From assembly GCF_005871085.1 (NCBI RefSeq), contig NZ_VAUP01000031.1, forward strand, positions 359,419 to 423,418: DNA of 64,000 nucleotides, in the 5' to 3' direction. Below, in pieces: positions 25,666 to 35,343 of this stretch (positions are counted from its first letter, which is position 1; every line of letters starts with the position of its first letter). Under the pieces are notes generated by a model. It was not told where the DNA came from, did not search any database, and worked only from the letters and a program-made list of their open reading frames with translations. Origin of the DNA: Xanthobacter autotrophicus. GTDB taxonomy: Bacteria; Pseudomonadota; Alphaproteobacteria; Rhizobiales; Xanthobacteraceae. Both the position numbers and the translations under genes were made by a program.

Positions 25666-26772
25666 ATGCGTCGTCATTTCGTAGCGGCAATCATGTGTGC
25701 CACGCTGGGTTGGGCTGGCGCGGCTTCGGCCCAGGACAAGGTGCTCAACGTCTTCAACTGGTCGGATTATATCGACCCGACGGTGCTGGAGGACTTCACC
25801 AAGGAAACCGGCATCAAGGTTCGCTACGACGTCTTCGACAGCAACGAGGTGCTGGAGACGAAGCTGCTCGCGGGCAAGACCGGCTACGACGTGGTGGTGC
25901 CGTCCGGCTCCTTCCTGCAGCGCCAGATCAAGGCCGGCATCTTCCTGACCCTCGACAAGTCGAAGATCCCGAACCTGCAATACGCTTGGCCCGAGGTGAC
26001 CAAGCGCCTCGCCGTCTACGACCCGGACAACGCCCACGCCGTCAACTACATGTGGGGCACCACGGGCATCGGCTACAACGTGGACAAGGTGAAGGAACGG
26101 CTCGGCGACATTCCCATGAATACGTGGGACATCGTGTTCAAGCCGGAAATCCTCTCCAAGCTCAAGGATTGCGGCGTCTATTTCCTCGATGGCCCGGAGG
26201 AGGTGATCCCCTCCGCCATGAAGTATCTGGGGCTTGATCCCAATTCGAAGAACCCGGACGACATCGCCAAGGCCGGCGAACTGCTCATGTTGGTTCGCCC
26301 CTATATCAAGAAGTTCGATTCCTCGGGCTATATCAATGCCCTGGCGCGCGGCGACATCTGTCTGGCCCTGGGCTGGTCGGGTGACATTTTCCAGGCCAAG
26401 ACCCGCGCCGCCGAGGCTGCGAAGAAGACCAAGAAGCCGCCGGTGAACGTGGCCTACGTGATCCCGAAGCAGGGCGCGCTCATGTGGTTCGACAATTTCG
26501 CCATCCCCAAGGATGCGAAGAATATCGACAACGCCCTCGTCTTCATCAACTACATGATGCGGCCGGAAGTGGCGGCGAAGAACTCCAACTTCATTTCCTA
26601 TGCCAACGGCAACCTGGAATCGCAGAAGTTCATCGACAAGGACATCCTGAACAATCCGTCCATCTATCCGGACAAGGAGACGTTCGACCGGCTGTTCATC
26701 GTCACCACCAACGAGCCGCCGGTGCAGCGGGTCATCACCAAGACCTGGAACAGCTTCAAGCGCGGCAAGTGA
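25666..26772 (+). CDS. potF: putrescine ABC transporter substrate-binding protein
   Basis: This 368-residue periplasmic polyamine-binding protein (PotD/PotF family) has a signal peptide cleaved after ASA (about residue 22), then VLNVFNWSDYIDPTVLEDF, the characteristic first strand and loop. VVVPSGSFLQRQ and the C-terminal RPEVAAKNSNFISYANGN are typical. The start is the ATG at 25666 behind AGAGGAGAA. It follows the PuuA-like ligase, so uptake and glutamylation of putrescine may be linked. Permease and ATPase genes are not here; the next gene is convergent, behind a strong terminator. Confidence 0.93.
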   Translation: MRRHFVAAIMCATLGWAGAASAQDKVLNVFNWSDYIDPTVLEDFTKETGIKVRYDVFDSNEVLETKLLAGKTGYDVVVPSGSFLQRQIKAGIFLTLDKSKIPNLQYAWPEVTKRLAVYDPDNAHAVNYMWGTTGIGYNVDKVKERLGDIPMNTWDIVFKPEILSKLKDCGVYFLDGPEEVIPSAMKYLGLDPNSKNPDDIAKAGELLMLVRPYIKKFDSSGYINALARGDICLALGWSGDIFQAKTRAAEAAKKTKKPPVNVAYVIPKQGALMWFDNFAIPKDAKNIDNALVFINYMMRPEVAAKNSNFISYANGNLESQKFIDKDILNNPSIYPDKETFDRLFIVTTNEPPVQRVITKTWNSFKRGK

Positions 26773-26818
26773 GGCGCGGGCTGATGTGAACGGCTGAGCC
26801 GGACAGTCAGCCACGAAC

Positions 26819-26856
26819 AAAAAGACCGCCGGAAGCAGCTGCTTCCGGCGGTCTTT
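26819..26856. terminator. bidirectional terminator
   Basis: A 17-bp perfect stem (AAAGACCGCCGGAAGCA and its complement, with a 2-base loop) has A-rich and T-rich flanks, so it ends both convergent transcripts, potF and the aminotransferase gene. Confidence 0.9.
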
Positions 26857-26872
26857 GCATGAGTGGGTTGCC

Positions 26873-28045
26873 TCAGCCCTCGGCGAGGGCCTGCTTCACC
26901 GCCGCGACGATGCGGTCCTGCGTGGTCTCGTCAAGATAGGCGTGCATGGGCAGGGAGATGACCTCCTCCGCCAGGGTTTCGCACACCGGCAGGATGGCGC
27001 CGGCGGAGGGATAGTGCTTGTAGGCCGGCTGCAGGTGCATGGGCAGGCGGTAGTAGACCGCCGTGGGCACGCCCTGCGCCTTCAGCTTGTCGGCGAGGCC
27101 GTCGCGCACGCCGGGGGCGAGGCGGATGGTGTATTGCGCCCACACCGAGGTGGCGCGCTGGTCCACCACCGGCACGGTGGCGACATCCTTCAAAAGCTCG
27201 TTGTAGCGCCGCGCCACCCGGTCGCGTGCCGCGATCTCCTCCTCGAAGATGGCGAGCTTCTCGATCAGCACCGCCGCCTGGATGGTGTCGAGGCGGGCGG
27301 TCATGCCGATGCGCACGTTCTGGTACTTGTCCACGCCCTGGCCGTGCTCGCGCAGGCTCTTGAGCACGGTGACCAGCTCGGCGTCGTCGGTGAGGATGGC
27401 GCCGCCGTCGCCGTAGCAGCCAAGCGGCTTGGCCGGGAAGAAGGAGGTGGCGGTGGCATCGCCGATGGAGCCGGTGCGCTTGTTGTTCCAGGTGCCGCCG
27501 AAGCCCTGCGCGGTGTCGCACAGCACCTTCAGGCCATGCTTCTCGGCGATGGGCAGGATCGCGTCATAGTCCGCCGGCTGGCCGAACAGATCCACCGGGA
27601 TCACCACGCGCGGGGTCAGCCCCTGCTCGACGGCCACCGCGATGGCCTGCTCCAGGCTGTCGGGGTCCATGTTGAAGGTGTCCGCCTTCACGTCCACGAA
27701 CACCGGGGTCGCGCCCACATAGGGCACCACCTCGGCGGTGGCGCAGAAGGTGAAGGCCGGGCAGAACACCGCGTCCCCCGCCTTCACGCCCCAGGCCATC
27801 AGCAGCAGCGCCAGCGCGTCGGTGCCGCTGGAGCACGAGACGGCATGCTTGGCGCCGGCGAAGGCGGCGAGCTGTTCCTCGAAGGCGCTTACTTCCGGCC
27901 CGTTCACGAAGCGGCAGGAAGCAAGCACGTCCAGCACCTTCTCGTCGATGCGGGCGCCGATGCGCGCGCGTTGGGCGGCAAGGTCGATGAAGGGGATGGG
28001 GGCGTTGTTCGCTGTACTGGCCTTGGCCGTCGCGGGAGACGTCAT
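26873..28045 (-). CDS. DegT/DnrJ/EryC1/StrS sugar aminotransferase
   Basis: This 390-residue PLP-dependent enzyme transaminates keto groups on nucleotide-activated sugars. The internal aldimine Lys is K206 in FFPAKPLGCYGDGGA; D177 and Q180 in CDTAQG hold the cofactor pyridine ring. SCSSGTDAL near residue 70 binds the PLP phosphate. It is the second gene of a pair with a Gfo/Idh/MocA dehydrogenase, the combination that makes 3-amino sugars such as diacetamido-uronates for polysaccharides (WbpB/WbpE-like). An N-acetyltransferase is not present here. The product is likely a surface-glycan precursor; this is inference. Confidence 0.93.
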   Translation of the reverse strand: MTSPATAKASTANNAPIPFIDLAAQRARIGARIDEKVLDVLASCRFVNGPEVSAFEEQLAAFAGAKHAVSCSSGTDALALLLMAWGVKAGDAVFCPAFTFCATAEVVPYVGATPVFVDVKADTFNMDPDSLEQAIAVAVEQGLTPRVVIPVDLFGQPADYDAILPIAEKHGLKVLCDTAQGFGGTWNNKRTGSIGDATATSFFPAKPLGCYGDGGAILTDDAELVTVLKSLREHGQGVDKYQNVRIGMTARLDTIQAAVLIEKLAIFEEEIAARDRVARRYNELLKDVATVPVVDQRATSVWAQYTIRLAPGVRDGLADKLKAQGVPTAVYYRLPMHLQPAYKHYPSAGAILPVCETLAEEVISLPMHAYLDETTQDRIVAAVKQALAEG

Positions 28046-28239
28046 GGATGATCCCTGTCAGGTGCCCATCGGACGGGCGGAATGGCGCGGATGCGGCGAG
28101 GCATTACGATGGCCCGCCCTTCGACAGGCGCTGCGCGGACTGGACCAAGGGCCGGTGAGCCAGGCTCACAGCCTCTGGTGTGACGCACGCCGGGTGCGGT
28201 GCGCGCAAGGACCGCAGGCGGCCGTCGCCGCCACGTATT

Positions 28240-29289
28240 TCAGCCCAGGGCGCGACGTTTCTCGGCCGCCGTCTCGGCGGGTGCAGTCTCGGAAGGCGCA
28301 GTCTTGGCGGTAGCCGAGCCGGGCAGGCAGGAGATGGCGATCTCCAGGCTCGATACGCCCTCCTCGCCGGTCACTTCCGGCGCGCGGCCGGTGCGCACCG
28401 CGGAGAGGAAATTCTCCAGCTCGGCGCGCAGCGGCTCGGCATAGGCTACCGGCAGGTGGCGGGTGGAATAGGAGCCGTCCGGCCGGTAGTCGAAATGCTC
28501 GGTCACCTGGCGGGTGAGCAGGTCGCCGATCACGTATTTCTTGCGGGTCGCCACATGCACCGTGCGCGCCTTGAAGGGCGTCAGCCAGTTGGTGTTGATG
28601 TGGGCGAGCACCCCCGAGGTGGTGCGGAACTGGAGGAGGGCGATGTCCTCGCGCTCGGCAATGGCGGCCGAGGTCTGCGGCTGCACCTCAAGGATATCCG
28701 AGCCGGTGAACCAGCGGATGAGGTCGATGTCGTGCACCGCGAGGTCGATCACCACGCCCACGTTGGACATGCGCGGCGGGAACGGCCCCACCCGGGTGAT
28801 GGCGATGGAGAGCAGGTTCTCATCGCGGATGGCTTCCTTCACCGCCCGGACGGCGGGATTGAAGCGTTCCACATGGCCGACCATCAGGGTCACGCCCTTC
28901 TCGCGGGCGGCTGCGACGATCTCGCGGCCTTCCGCCACCGTGGAGGCGACGGGCTTTTCCACCAGAACCGAGCAACCGGCGGCGATGACGTCGAGGGCGA
29001 TGGGGTGGTGAAGGTGCGTGGGCGCCGCCACCACCACGGCATCGAGGCCAAGGTCGAGCAGCGCGCGATGGTCGCCCACCGCCTGGCAGCCGAGGAAGTT
29101 GGCGACGCGCTGCGCCTGCTCCTGGTCCGGATCGGCGACGGCGACGAGTTCCGCACCGGGAAGCTGGGACAGCACGCGGGCGTGGTTGGAGCCCATGATG
29201 CCGATGCCCGTGACGCCGATCCGCACCGGCTGGTCGTCCTTCGGACGAACCCGGGCGCGCTCCGTGCCGGGCGCTGCCGTATGAGCCAT
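28240..29289 (-). CDS. Gfo/Idh/MocA-family sugar dehydrogenase
   Basis: This 349-residue NAD(P)-dependent oxidoreductase has an N-terminal Rossmann fold (VRIGVTGIGIMGSNHARVL at about 24-42) and the substrate-domain motif VEKPVA with catalytic Lys near residue 111. HVERFNPAV and the DIDLIRWF helix fit the WbpB-like subgroup that oxidises UDP-sugars at C3. The last 30 residues are a Thr/Ala/Glu-rich tail without a domain. I chose the ATG at 29287-29289; another ATG at 29301 adds four residues. It is 194 bp upstream of the aminotransferase on the same strand, and probably supplies its keto-sugar. Confidence 0.9.
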   Translation of the reverse strand: MAHTAAPGTERARVRPKDDQPVRIGVTGIGIMGSNHARVLSQLPGAELVAVADPDQEQAQRVANFLGCQAVGDHRALLDLGLDAVVVAAPTHLHHPIALDVIAAGCSVLVEKPVASTVAEGREIVAAAREKGVTLMVGHVERFNPAVRAVKEAIRDENLLSIAITRVGPFPPRMSNVGVVIDLAVHDIDLIRWFTGSDILEVQPQTSAAIAEREDIALLQFRTTSGVLAHINTNWLTPFKARTVHVATRKKYVIGDLLTRQVTEHFDYRPDGSYSTRHLPVAYAEPLRAELENFLSAVRTGRAPEVTGEEGVSSLEIAISCLPGSATAKTAPSETAPAETAAEKRRALG

Positions 29290-29595
29290 TTCAGCCCTCA
29301 TCAATCATTCAACGAGTGCGGGCTCTAGCACGATCATCGTTTAAAAGGCGAGGAGCGGCGTCAAATCCACGGTCCCGCCACGTTCAAGAATTGCATCGCC
29401 GTGTTACCGGCATGTCGCGCCGGCGCAGGCCGTGCCTCTTCCCACGGCGGGCGGCAGGGCCTATCACAGCGCGCTTTTCGCACGCGTCTTCGAGCCAGAT
29501 GGACCCCGGGTCGCGTCAAGACAACGCAGCACCACACGCGGCCGGATCATTCGCGCGATGCAGCGCGACCGATCGGGAGGGGAGGACGGCAGAAC

Positions 29596-30048
29596 ATGCG
29601 CAAGATCGTCGCCGGCAAGTTGCACGGGCTGACCGTGACGGGGGCCGACCTGAACTATCACGGCTCCATCACGCTCGATCCCGAGCATTGCGAGGAGGCG
29701 GGGATCCTGCCGCTCGAATTCGTCGAGATCTGGAACCGCAATTCCGGCGCGCGCATCTCCACTTATGTCATCCTGGGTGAGCGCGGCTCGCGCTGCTGCG
29801 TGCTCAACGGTGCCGCGGCCCGCACCTGCCAGCCGGGCGACGAGGTCATCATCTGCAATTCGGTCTATGTGCCGGAAGGCGAGATCGTGGCGCTGCGTCC
29901 GCGCGTGCTGACCTTCGACAAGGACAATCGCGTCGTCAGCCGCCTCACCTATGAGGTGACGCGCGATAGCCACGGCGCCTACCACTTCGCCGTGCGTGAC
30001 GAGAGCGGCGTGGAAAAGCCCATCCCGCTCCGGGTCGGGGCGTCCTGA
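29596..30048 (+). CDS. panD: aspartate 1-decarboxylase
   Basis: This 150-residue pyruvoyl enzyme converts L-aspartate to beta-alanine for pantothenate and CoA. Self-cleavage occurs between G23 and S24 in YHGSITLD; S24 becomes the pyruvoyl group. The catalytic Lys region GKLHG near the N-terminus is intact. It is longer than the 126-residue E. coli protein by a C-terminal extension of about 25 residues. The start is the ATG at 29596 behind GGAGG. It stands alone, convergent with the first of three outer-membrane genes. Confidence 0.95.
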   Translation: MRKIVAGKLHGLTVTGADLNYHGSITLDPEHCEEAGILPLEFVEIWNRNSGARISTYVILGERGSRCCVLNGAAARTCQPGDEVIICNSVYVPEGEIVALRPRVLTFDKDNRVVSRLTYEVTRDSHGAYHFAVRDESGVEKPIPLRVGAS

Positions 30049-30077
30049 TCCGAACGCCTTGAGAGGCCGGCGCGGGA

Positions 30078-30776
30078 TCAGAACTTGTAGTTGATCCCGA
30101 TCCTGGCGGTCTGCGCGGTCACGCCCGCGCTGGCGCCGAGCGTGTCGTAGAACTTGGAGCCGAGGTCCGTGTAGAGATACTCGGTCTTCGCGGTCCAGTG
30201 GTCTGTGAGCGCATATTCGATGCCTGCGCCTGTGGTCCAGCCGGTATGAGTCTGCGACTGGCTGGCGCCCAGATAATCGATGGAATTGTTGCCCCAGGCA
30301 AAACCGCCCGTGACATAGGGCAAGATCGGGCCGAAGGCGTAGCCGAGCCGGCCGCGCACCGTTCCGAAGGAATCGAGTGTGCTGGAAAGACCCAGCACAC
30401 CAAGCTGCCCACCGAGAGGCCCGGCCGCGCCGGCGCTGACGTCGCCGCCCTGGATGTCCGCTTCGATGCCCGCCACGATATTGTTGGCGAACTGGTAATT
30501 GTAGCCGGCCTGGCCGCCGCCGAGCCACCCCTTTGGGTCGATGCCGGCCACGCCGAGCGCATCCTGGCCCGAGCCCCAGCCATAGCCGGCATTGCCGCCG
30601 ATATAAAAGCCGGTCCAGGAGAAAACAGGGGCGGGAGCCACCGTCGGGATCGCCGGCTGCACCGGCCGTCCGAGATCCGCCGCCGCCACAGGCCCGGCCG
30701 ACAGCAGCGCCGCGAGCGCGAGTCCAGGCAGCGCAAGTCCAGGCAGCGTCACCGAGGGCAGGGTAAATGCGGGCAT
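30078..30776 (-). CDS. Omp25/Omp31-type outer membrane beta-barrel protein 1
   Basis: This 232-residue porin-family protein is predicted to be an eight-strand barrel in the outer membrane. A signal-like hydrophobic N-terminus ends near AAADL, then FSWTGFYIGGNAGYGWG, the first strand shared with its two neighbours. QAGYNYQFANN and the terminal INYKF (C-terminal Phe for BAM recognition) follow. I used the ATG at 30774-30776; a start at 30833 would add 19 residues of positively charged sequence. First of three tandem paralogues on the same strand; each has its own spacer. Confidence 0.88.
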   Translation of the reverse strand: MPAFTLPSVTLPGLALPGLALAALLSAGPVAAADLGRPVQPAIPTVAPAPVFSWTGFYIGGNAGYGWGSGQDALGVAGIDPKGWLGGGQAGYNYQFANNIVAGIEADIQGGDVSAGAAGPLGGQLGVLGLSSTLDSFGTVRGRLGYAFGPILPYVTGGFAWGNNSIDYLGASQSQTHTGWTTGAGIEYALTDHWTAKTEYLYTDLGSKFYDTLGASAGVTAQTARIGINYKF

Positions 30777-31057
30777 GGCGCGGCGACCACCTCGCAGGGC
30801 GTCGCTCGATCTGCCAAATACCTTGCGTCCCATGGCCGCGCTCCCGCGTCTCCCCGCCTCTGTCCGTCTTCAACTTGGCCCGTCGCGCAGGCGAGGCAAG
30901 GGCGGCTTGGCGGCAAAGCGATGGCGGGTGCCGATTCGCATTCACGAATGCGTGCGACCTGCCCAAAGGATAGGCCTGGGGTCGGGCCAAACGAAAGGGG
31001 CTCCCGGCCTGGCCGGGAGCCCCTTCACGTCAAGACATGTCTCGCGCAGGCGCGGGA

Positions 31058-31756
31058 TCAGAACTTGTAGTTCACGCCCAGCTTGGCGGTGCTGATGTTC
31101 GAGCCCACGGAGTACGTGTCGCCGAAGAAGTCGTTGGCGCTGCTCTTCTCGAAGCCGAGATAGAGATACTCGGCCTTGACCGTCCAGTTATTGGTGATGG
31201 CGTATTCGACGCCGGCACCGGCGGTCCAGCCCCACTTGGTGTTGTTGTAGCTGTAGCCGTAGAAGTCGGAGAAGTTGCTCTTCGCCCAGGCCGCGCCGCC
31301 GGTGATGTACGGCAGGAAGCGGTCGATACCGTAGCCGAGGCGGGCGCGGATCGTGCCGAAGTAGTCCACGTTCTGCGAGATTTCGCCGCCGGTCAGCGGG
31401 CCACCGGCCACGAGGGTCGAGCTGCCGATGTCGGACCAGTCCATGTCGGCCTCGACGCCGACCACGACGTTGTTGGCGAACTGGTAATTGTAGCCGACCT
31501 GGAAGCCGCCGGTGAAGCCGTTGCTGGTGCCGGGGCTGTAGGAATAGCTGACGACCGAGCCGAACGGGGTCACGTCATAGGTGTTGTCAGCCCAGCCCCA
31601 GCCGACGTTGCCGCCGATGTAGAAGCCGGTCCAGGAGAAGGTCTGCACCGGGATGGGCGCCGCCTTCACGGGATAGCGGGTGGCGAGATCCGCCGCGGAC
31701 GCAGAGCCGGCGAGGAGGGCGAGGGCGGTGGCGCCCAGAAGTGCACGCTTCAACAT
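31058..31756 (-). CDS. Omp25/Omp31-type outer membrane beta-barrel protein 2
   Basis: This 232-residue paralogue has a clear signal peptide (MLKRALLGATALALLAG, cleavage near residue 22) followed by FSWTGFYIGGNVGWGWAD. The barrel is rich in Tyr/Gly/Trp alternation and ends in VNYKF. It is closely similar in the first and last strands to the genes at 30078 and 32000, with loops differing. Members of this family in Brucella and Rhizobium are abundant structural proteins of the outer membrane; a specific function here is unknown. Confidence 0.92.
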   Translation of the reverse strand: MLKRALLGATALALLAGSASAADLATRYPVKAAPIPVQTFSWTGFYIGGNVGWGWADNTYDVTPFGSVVSYSYSPGTSNGFTGGFQVGYNYQFANNVVVGVEADMDWSDIGSSTLVAGGPLTGGEISQNVDYFGTIRARLGYGIDRFLPYITGGAAWAKSNFSDFYGYSYNNTKWGWTAGAGVEYAITNNWTVKAEYLYLGFEKSSANDFFGDTYSVGSNISTAKLGVNYKF

Positions 31757-31999
31757 GTTCCATACCTTTGTTGGTCAATCGGTCCAGCCTGGGGCCTCGC
31801 CGACGAGTGGTTACGTCATACAGTTCGGGGATGCGCTCGTCTGTAGCGAACGGGCAACACCCCCAAATTCAAAACCGGCGGAGATGTGGCAAAGTCCTAG
31901 CACTTGTTCAGGTTTGTGGCGTGACCTTTGGTAAAAGCGGCAAACCGGAGGCGAGCTCAAGGTTTTGCCTCAATCTTTTCCCTTGGGTCATGTTCAGGT

Positions 32000-32611
32000 T
32001 CAGAACCGATAATTCACGCCAGCCCTCAGAATATTGGCATTGATGCCGCTTTCGATGGGCCCGATGATTGTCGGATAGGTTGCACTGCCAAGGTCTACGT
32101 AAAGATACTCGGCCCGCGCGCTCCAGTTTCGGTCGAAGGCGACTTCCGCGCCGGCGCCGATGGTCCATCCGGTCTGGGTGGAACTGGAGGAGAGGCGGAG
32201 AACATCCAGGCTGCCCTGGCCATAAGCGAAGCCGCCGGTGCCGTAGACCAGTACGCGGTCGAACGACCAGCCAAGGCGGGCGCGTATGGTGCCCAGATAG
32301 TCGAGGCTGTAGCCCCCGGCGGACAGGCCGGAGAAGTTGAAGTCGGTCTCGACGCCCAGCACGAACGGGCTGGCGAACTGGTAATTGTAGCCGGCCTGGA
32401 AGCCGCCGATGAATCCGCCCGGATCGCTGTTCACGGTGGAGCCCCAGCCGTAGCCGGCATTGGCGCCAATGTAGAAGCCGGTCCAGGTGAAGGCCGCGAC
32501 GGGCTGCACGTAGGGCGCGGGATAGCGACCGGAAAGGTCGGCTGCAACCGCCGGAGCGGCGAGCACGACGCCCGCCAGGAGCGCGGCGGAAGCAAGCAGA
32601 CGGGAACGCAT
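32000..32611 (-). CDS. Omp25/Omp31-type outer membrane beta-barrel protein 3
   Basis: This 203-residue paralogue is the shortest of three tandem copies. It has a signal peptide (MRSRLLASAALLAGVVLAAP, cleavage after AVA), then FTWTGFYIGANAGYGWG, QAGYNYQFASPF and a C-terminal VNYRF. The size difference from the other two lies in extracellular-loop regions, as expected for surface-exposed diversification. The upstream region is AT-rich (32700-32760), with a CGTTAAT-TT-ATTAACG inverted repeat at 32726-32741 that may serve this gene or uvrC. Confidence 0.92.
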   Translation of the reverse strand: MRSRLLASAALLAGVVLAAPAVAADLSGRYPAPYVQPVAAFTWTGFYIGANAGYGWGSTVNSDPGGFIGGFQAGYNYQFASPFVLGVETDFNFSGLSAGGYSLDYLGTIRARLGWSFDRVLVYGTGGFAYGQGSLDVLRLSSSSTQTGWTIGAGAEVAFDRNWSARAEYLYVDLGSATYPTIIGPIESGINANILRAGVNYRF

Positions 32612-32888
32612 GAACTGTCCTCCAGGTCCTGCCGTCCTTTTCGCTTCGGCAGTGCACGCACCCTTGCAGACGAACCTTGCCCAATCCTGTCCCCAAGCCC
32701 CCGGACGCCCGCATGGCTAATGCGTCGTTAATTTATTAACGATATGATTTTAAATAATAAAAATCGGGACGCCGCGGGTTGTCCACCACCAGGGTAGGTC
32801 GCGCATTGGCGACGTGGTTGAGCGTGTATTAACGCCCATGGCGTCGGCGGAGATTTCCTCTGGCGGCCGGGCGCACTACATAGGCCCC

Positions 32889-35114
32889 ATGACCGGCAGA
32901 AGCCCCATCGACCCGCCCGAGATCGCCTTCGCCCGCGACGATCAGGCCACCCCTGCGCCCCAATCGGACGAGATGGAGGCGGCGGACGAGGCCGGCCTCC
33001 TCATTGTCGACGCCATCGACGCGCCGCCGCCCGGCGCGGAAAGCCTTGCCAGCGGGCGCGATGCTATCATCCGCGCGGTCAAGCATGCCCCGGCGGGGCC
33101 GGGCGTCTATCGCATGATCGCGGCGGACAGTTCCGTGCTCTATGTGGGCAAGGCCAAGAGCATCAGGAAGCGGGTGCTGAGCTACACGCGCCCCGTGGGC
33201 CACACCAACCGCATCGCGCGGATGATCGCGGCCACCGCCTCCATGGAGTTCGTCTCCACCCGCACCGAATCGGAAGCGCTGCTGCTGGAGGCCAACCTCG
33301 TCAAGCAGCTGAAGCCGCGCTTCAACGTGCTGCTGCGGGACGACAAGTCGTTCCCCTACATCCTCATTACCGCCGATCACGTGGCGCCGCAGATCACCAA
33401 GCATCGCGGCGCGCGCAACCGGCCGGGGGATTATTACGGGCCGTTCGCCAGCGTCTGGGCGGTGGACCGCACCATCAACGCGCTGGAGCGGGCCTTCCTG
33501 CTGCGCTCGTGCTCCGACAGCTATTATGAAAATCGCACGCGGCCCTGCCTGCTGCACCAGATCAAGCGCTGCGCCGGTCCCTGTACCGGCGAGGTGAGCC
33601 ACACCGATTATGCGGAGCTGGTGCGCGAGGCCCGCGCCTTCCTCTCCGGCCGCTCCCGCGCCATCAAGGAAGAGCTGGCGCTGGAGATGGAGGCGGCGTC
33701 CCAGGAGCTGGAGTTCGAGCGGGCCGCGCGCCTGCGTGATCGCCTGGCCGCGCTCTCGGCCGTGCAGGGCTCGCAGGGCATCAACCCCCGCGGGGTGGAG
33801 GAGGCGGACGTGTTCGCCTGCCACCAGCAGGGCGGGGCCACCTGCGTCGAGGTGTTCTTCTTCCGCACCGGCCAGAATTGGGGCAACCGGGCCTATTATC
33901 CCCGTGCCGACCGCTCCTTGTCGGAAGCCGAGGTGCTGGGGGCCTTCCTCGCCCAATTCTACGAGGACAAGCCCTGCCCGCGCCTCATCCTGTTGTCCCA
34001 CAAGGTGGAGGAGCAGGCGCTCCTGGCCGAGGCCCTCTCTGAAAAGACCGGCCATCGCATCGAGATCGCGGCCCCCCAACGTGGCGAGAAGCGCGACCTC
34101 GTGGACCACGCGCTGCAGAACGCCCGCGAGGCCCTCGCCCGCACGCTGGCCGAAAGCGCCACCCAGACCAAGCTGCTGGAGGGCGTTGCCGCCACCTTCG
34201 GCCTCAAGGCCCCGCCCCAGCGCATCGAGGTCTACGACAATTCCCACATCATGGGCACCAATGCGGTGGGCGGGATGATCGTGGCGGGGCCGGAAGGCTT
34301 CCGCAAATCCCAGTATCGCAAGTTCAACATCAAGTCGGCCGACATCGTGCCCGGCGACGATTTCGGCATGATGCGCGAAGTGCTGCGCCGCCGCTTCTCT
34401 AGGCTGCTGAAGGAAGCGCCGCGCGAGGGGGCAAGGGAGGGGTCGGCTGACGGGGTCGGCGAGGCTGCCGGTGGCGTGGTGCAGGGCGTCGAACCCGCTG
34501 CGCCGCACGTTATGCCCGGCCTTGTGGAGGACATCCCCGCCGAGCCGGCCGTGCCGACGCCTGTGGAAGCGTCGCCGTCGAGCGCTGAACCGGACGCGCC
34601 TCCTGATTCCGATCCGGAAGAGGCGGACGCCCTGCCGGACGCCACCGAAGCCTCGCCCTGGCCGGACCTCGTGCTCATCGACGGCGGCCTCGGCCAGCTC
34701 AATGCGGCGCGCACGGTGCTGGACGAACTGGGCATCACCGACGTGCCGCTGGTGGGCATCGCCAAGGGCCTCGACCGCGAGGCGGGGCGTGAGCAGTTCT
34801 TCCTGCCCGGCCGCACGCCGTTCCGCATGGAGCCGCGCGACCCGGTGCTCTATTTCATCCAGCGCCTGCGCGACGAGGCCCACCGCTTCGCCATCGGCTC
34901 CCATCGCGCCCGGCGCAAGAAGGACATTACGGAGGCCGGCCTTCAGGCCATCGCCGGCGTGGGGCCCACGCGCAAGCGCGCGCTGCTGCGTCATTTCGGA
35001 ACGCTCAAGGCCATTGAGCGGGCATCGCTCGCCGACCTTGAGCAGGTGGCGGGTATCAACGCCGCAACCGCCAAGGCGGTGTATGATTATTTTCACGAGC
35101 GGTCGCCCGGTTGA
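32889..35114 (+). CDS. uvrC: excinuclease ABC subunit C
   Basis: The nuclease subunit of nucleotide excision repair cuts on both sides of the lesion. In order it has a GIY-YIG nuclease ([19 protein letters not shown], about 70-95), the UvrB-interacting UVR motif (about 275-305), an RNase-H-like second nuclease and tandem helix-hairpin-helix ([13 protein letters not shown]) at the end. An unusual insert of about 80 Pro/Ala/Glu-rich residues (nucleotides about 34420-34660) splits the second nuclease just before DLVLIDGG. The start is uncertain: ATG at 32889 is used, ATG at 32838 would add 17 residues. At 741 residues it is longer than the typical 610. Confidence 0.95.
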   Translation: MTGRSPIDPPEIAFARDDQATPAPQSDEMEAADEAGLLIVDAIDAPPPGAESLASGRDAIIRAVKHAPAGPGVYRMIAADSSVLYVGKAKSIRKRVLSYTRPVGHTNRIARMIAATASMEFVSTRTESEALLLEANLVKQLKPRFNVLLRDDKSFPYILITADHVAPQITKHRGARNRPGDYYGPFASVWAVDRTINALERAFLLRSCSDSYYENRTRPCLLHQIKRCAGPCTGEVSHTDYAELVREARAFLSGRSRAIKEELALEMEAASQELEFERAARLRDRLAALSAVQGSQGINPRGVEEADVFACHQQGGATCVEVFFFRTGQNWGNRAYYPRADRSLSEAEVLGAFLAQFYEDKPCPRLILLSHKVEEQALLAEALSEKTGHRIEIAAPQRGEKRDLVDHALQNAREALARTLAESATQTKLLEGVAATFGLKAPPQRIEVYDNSHIMGTNAVGGMIVAGPEGFRKSQYRKFNIKSADIVPGDDFGMMREVLRRRFSRLLKEAPREGAREGSADGVGEAAGGVVQGVEPAAPHVMPGLVEDIPAEPAVPTPVEASPSSAEPDAPPDSDPEEADALPDATEASPWPDLVLIDGGLGQLNAARTVLDELGITDVPLVGIAKGLDREAGREQFFLPGRTPFRMEPRDPVLYFIQRLRDEAHRFAIGSHRARRKKDITEAGLQAIAGVGPTRKRALLRHFGTLKAIERASLADLEQVAGINAATAKAVYDYFHERSPG

Positions 35115-35119
35115 GGGCT

Positions 35120-35160
35120 TATACCCACAGGCGATGAGCTTGACCCATCGGCTGTGGGTA
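35120..35160. repeat. imperfect 15-bp-arm hairpin after uvrC
   Basis: TACCCACAGGCGATG and CATCGGCTGTGGGTA are 15-bp arms with one mismatch, around an 11-base loop. No T-run follows on the plus strand, so it is not a clear terminator. It abuts the dispersed repeat copy B. Confidence 0.6.
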
Positions 35161-35226
35161 CAAGCCCGCGCGGCGTTGATCGATATCCTCTCGGCACCGG
35201 TCAAAGACCGGGGCCGTTGGTCTTGA
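35161..35226. repeat. dispersed GC-rich repeat, copy B
   Basis: It matches copy A at 20680-20744 in two blocks: CAAGCCCGCGCGG, and a 33-base block around CGGTCAAAGACCGG differing at four positions. The first block is also the start of the tandem units at 8204. It lies in the intergenic spacer between uvrC and pgsA. Confidence 0.7.
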
Positions 35227-35343
35227 GAACCCGCTCGTTCTGCGCGGAGGCTTCCGCCGGCGGCCCGCGCAGCCTAAATAGAAGTCGTCCGCCTCCCTTG
35301 GGGCGTGGACGCACAGGCGGCATCCGACCGACGAAGAGACCCG

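Noticed and set aside
32829..35204. Long minus-strand frame opposite uvrC
   Set aside because: The antisense of uvrC; no domain, high Leu/Gly/Arg, and uvrC is certain.
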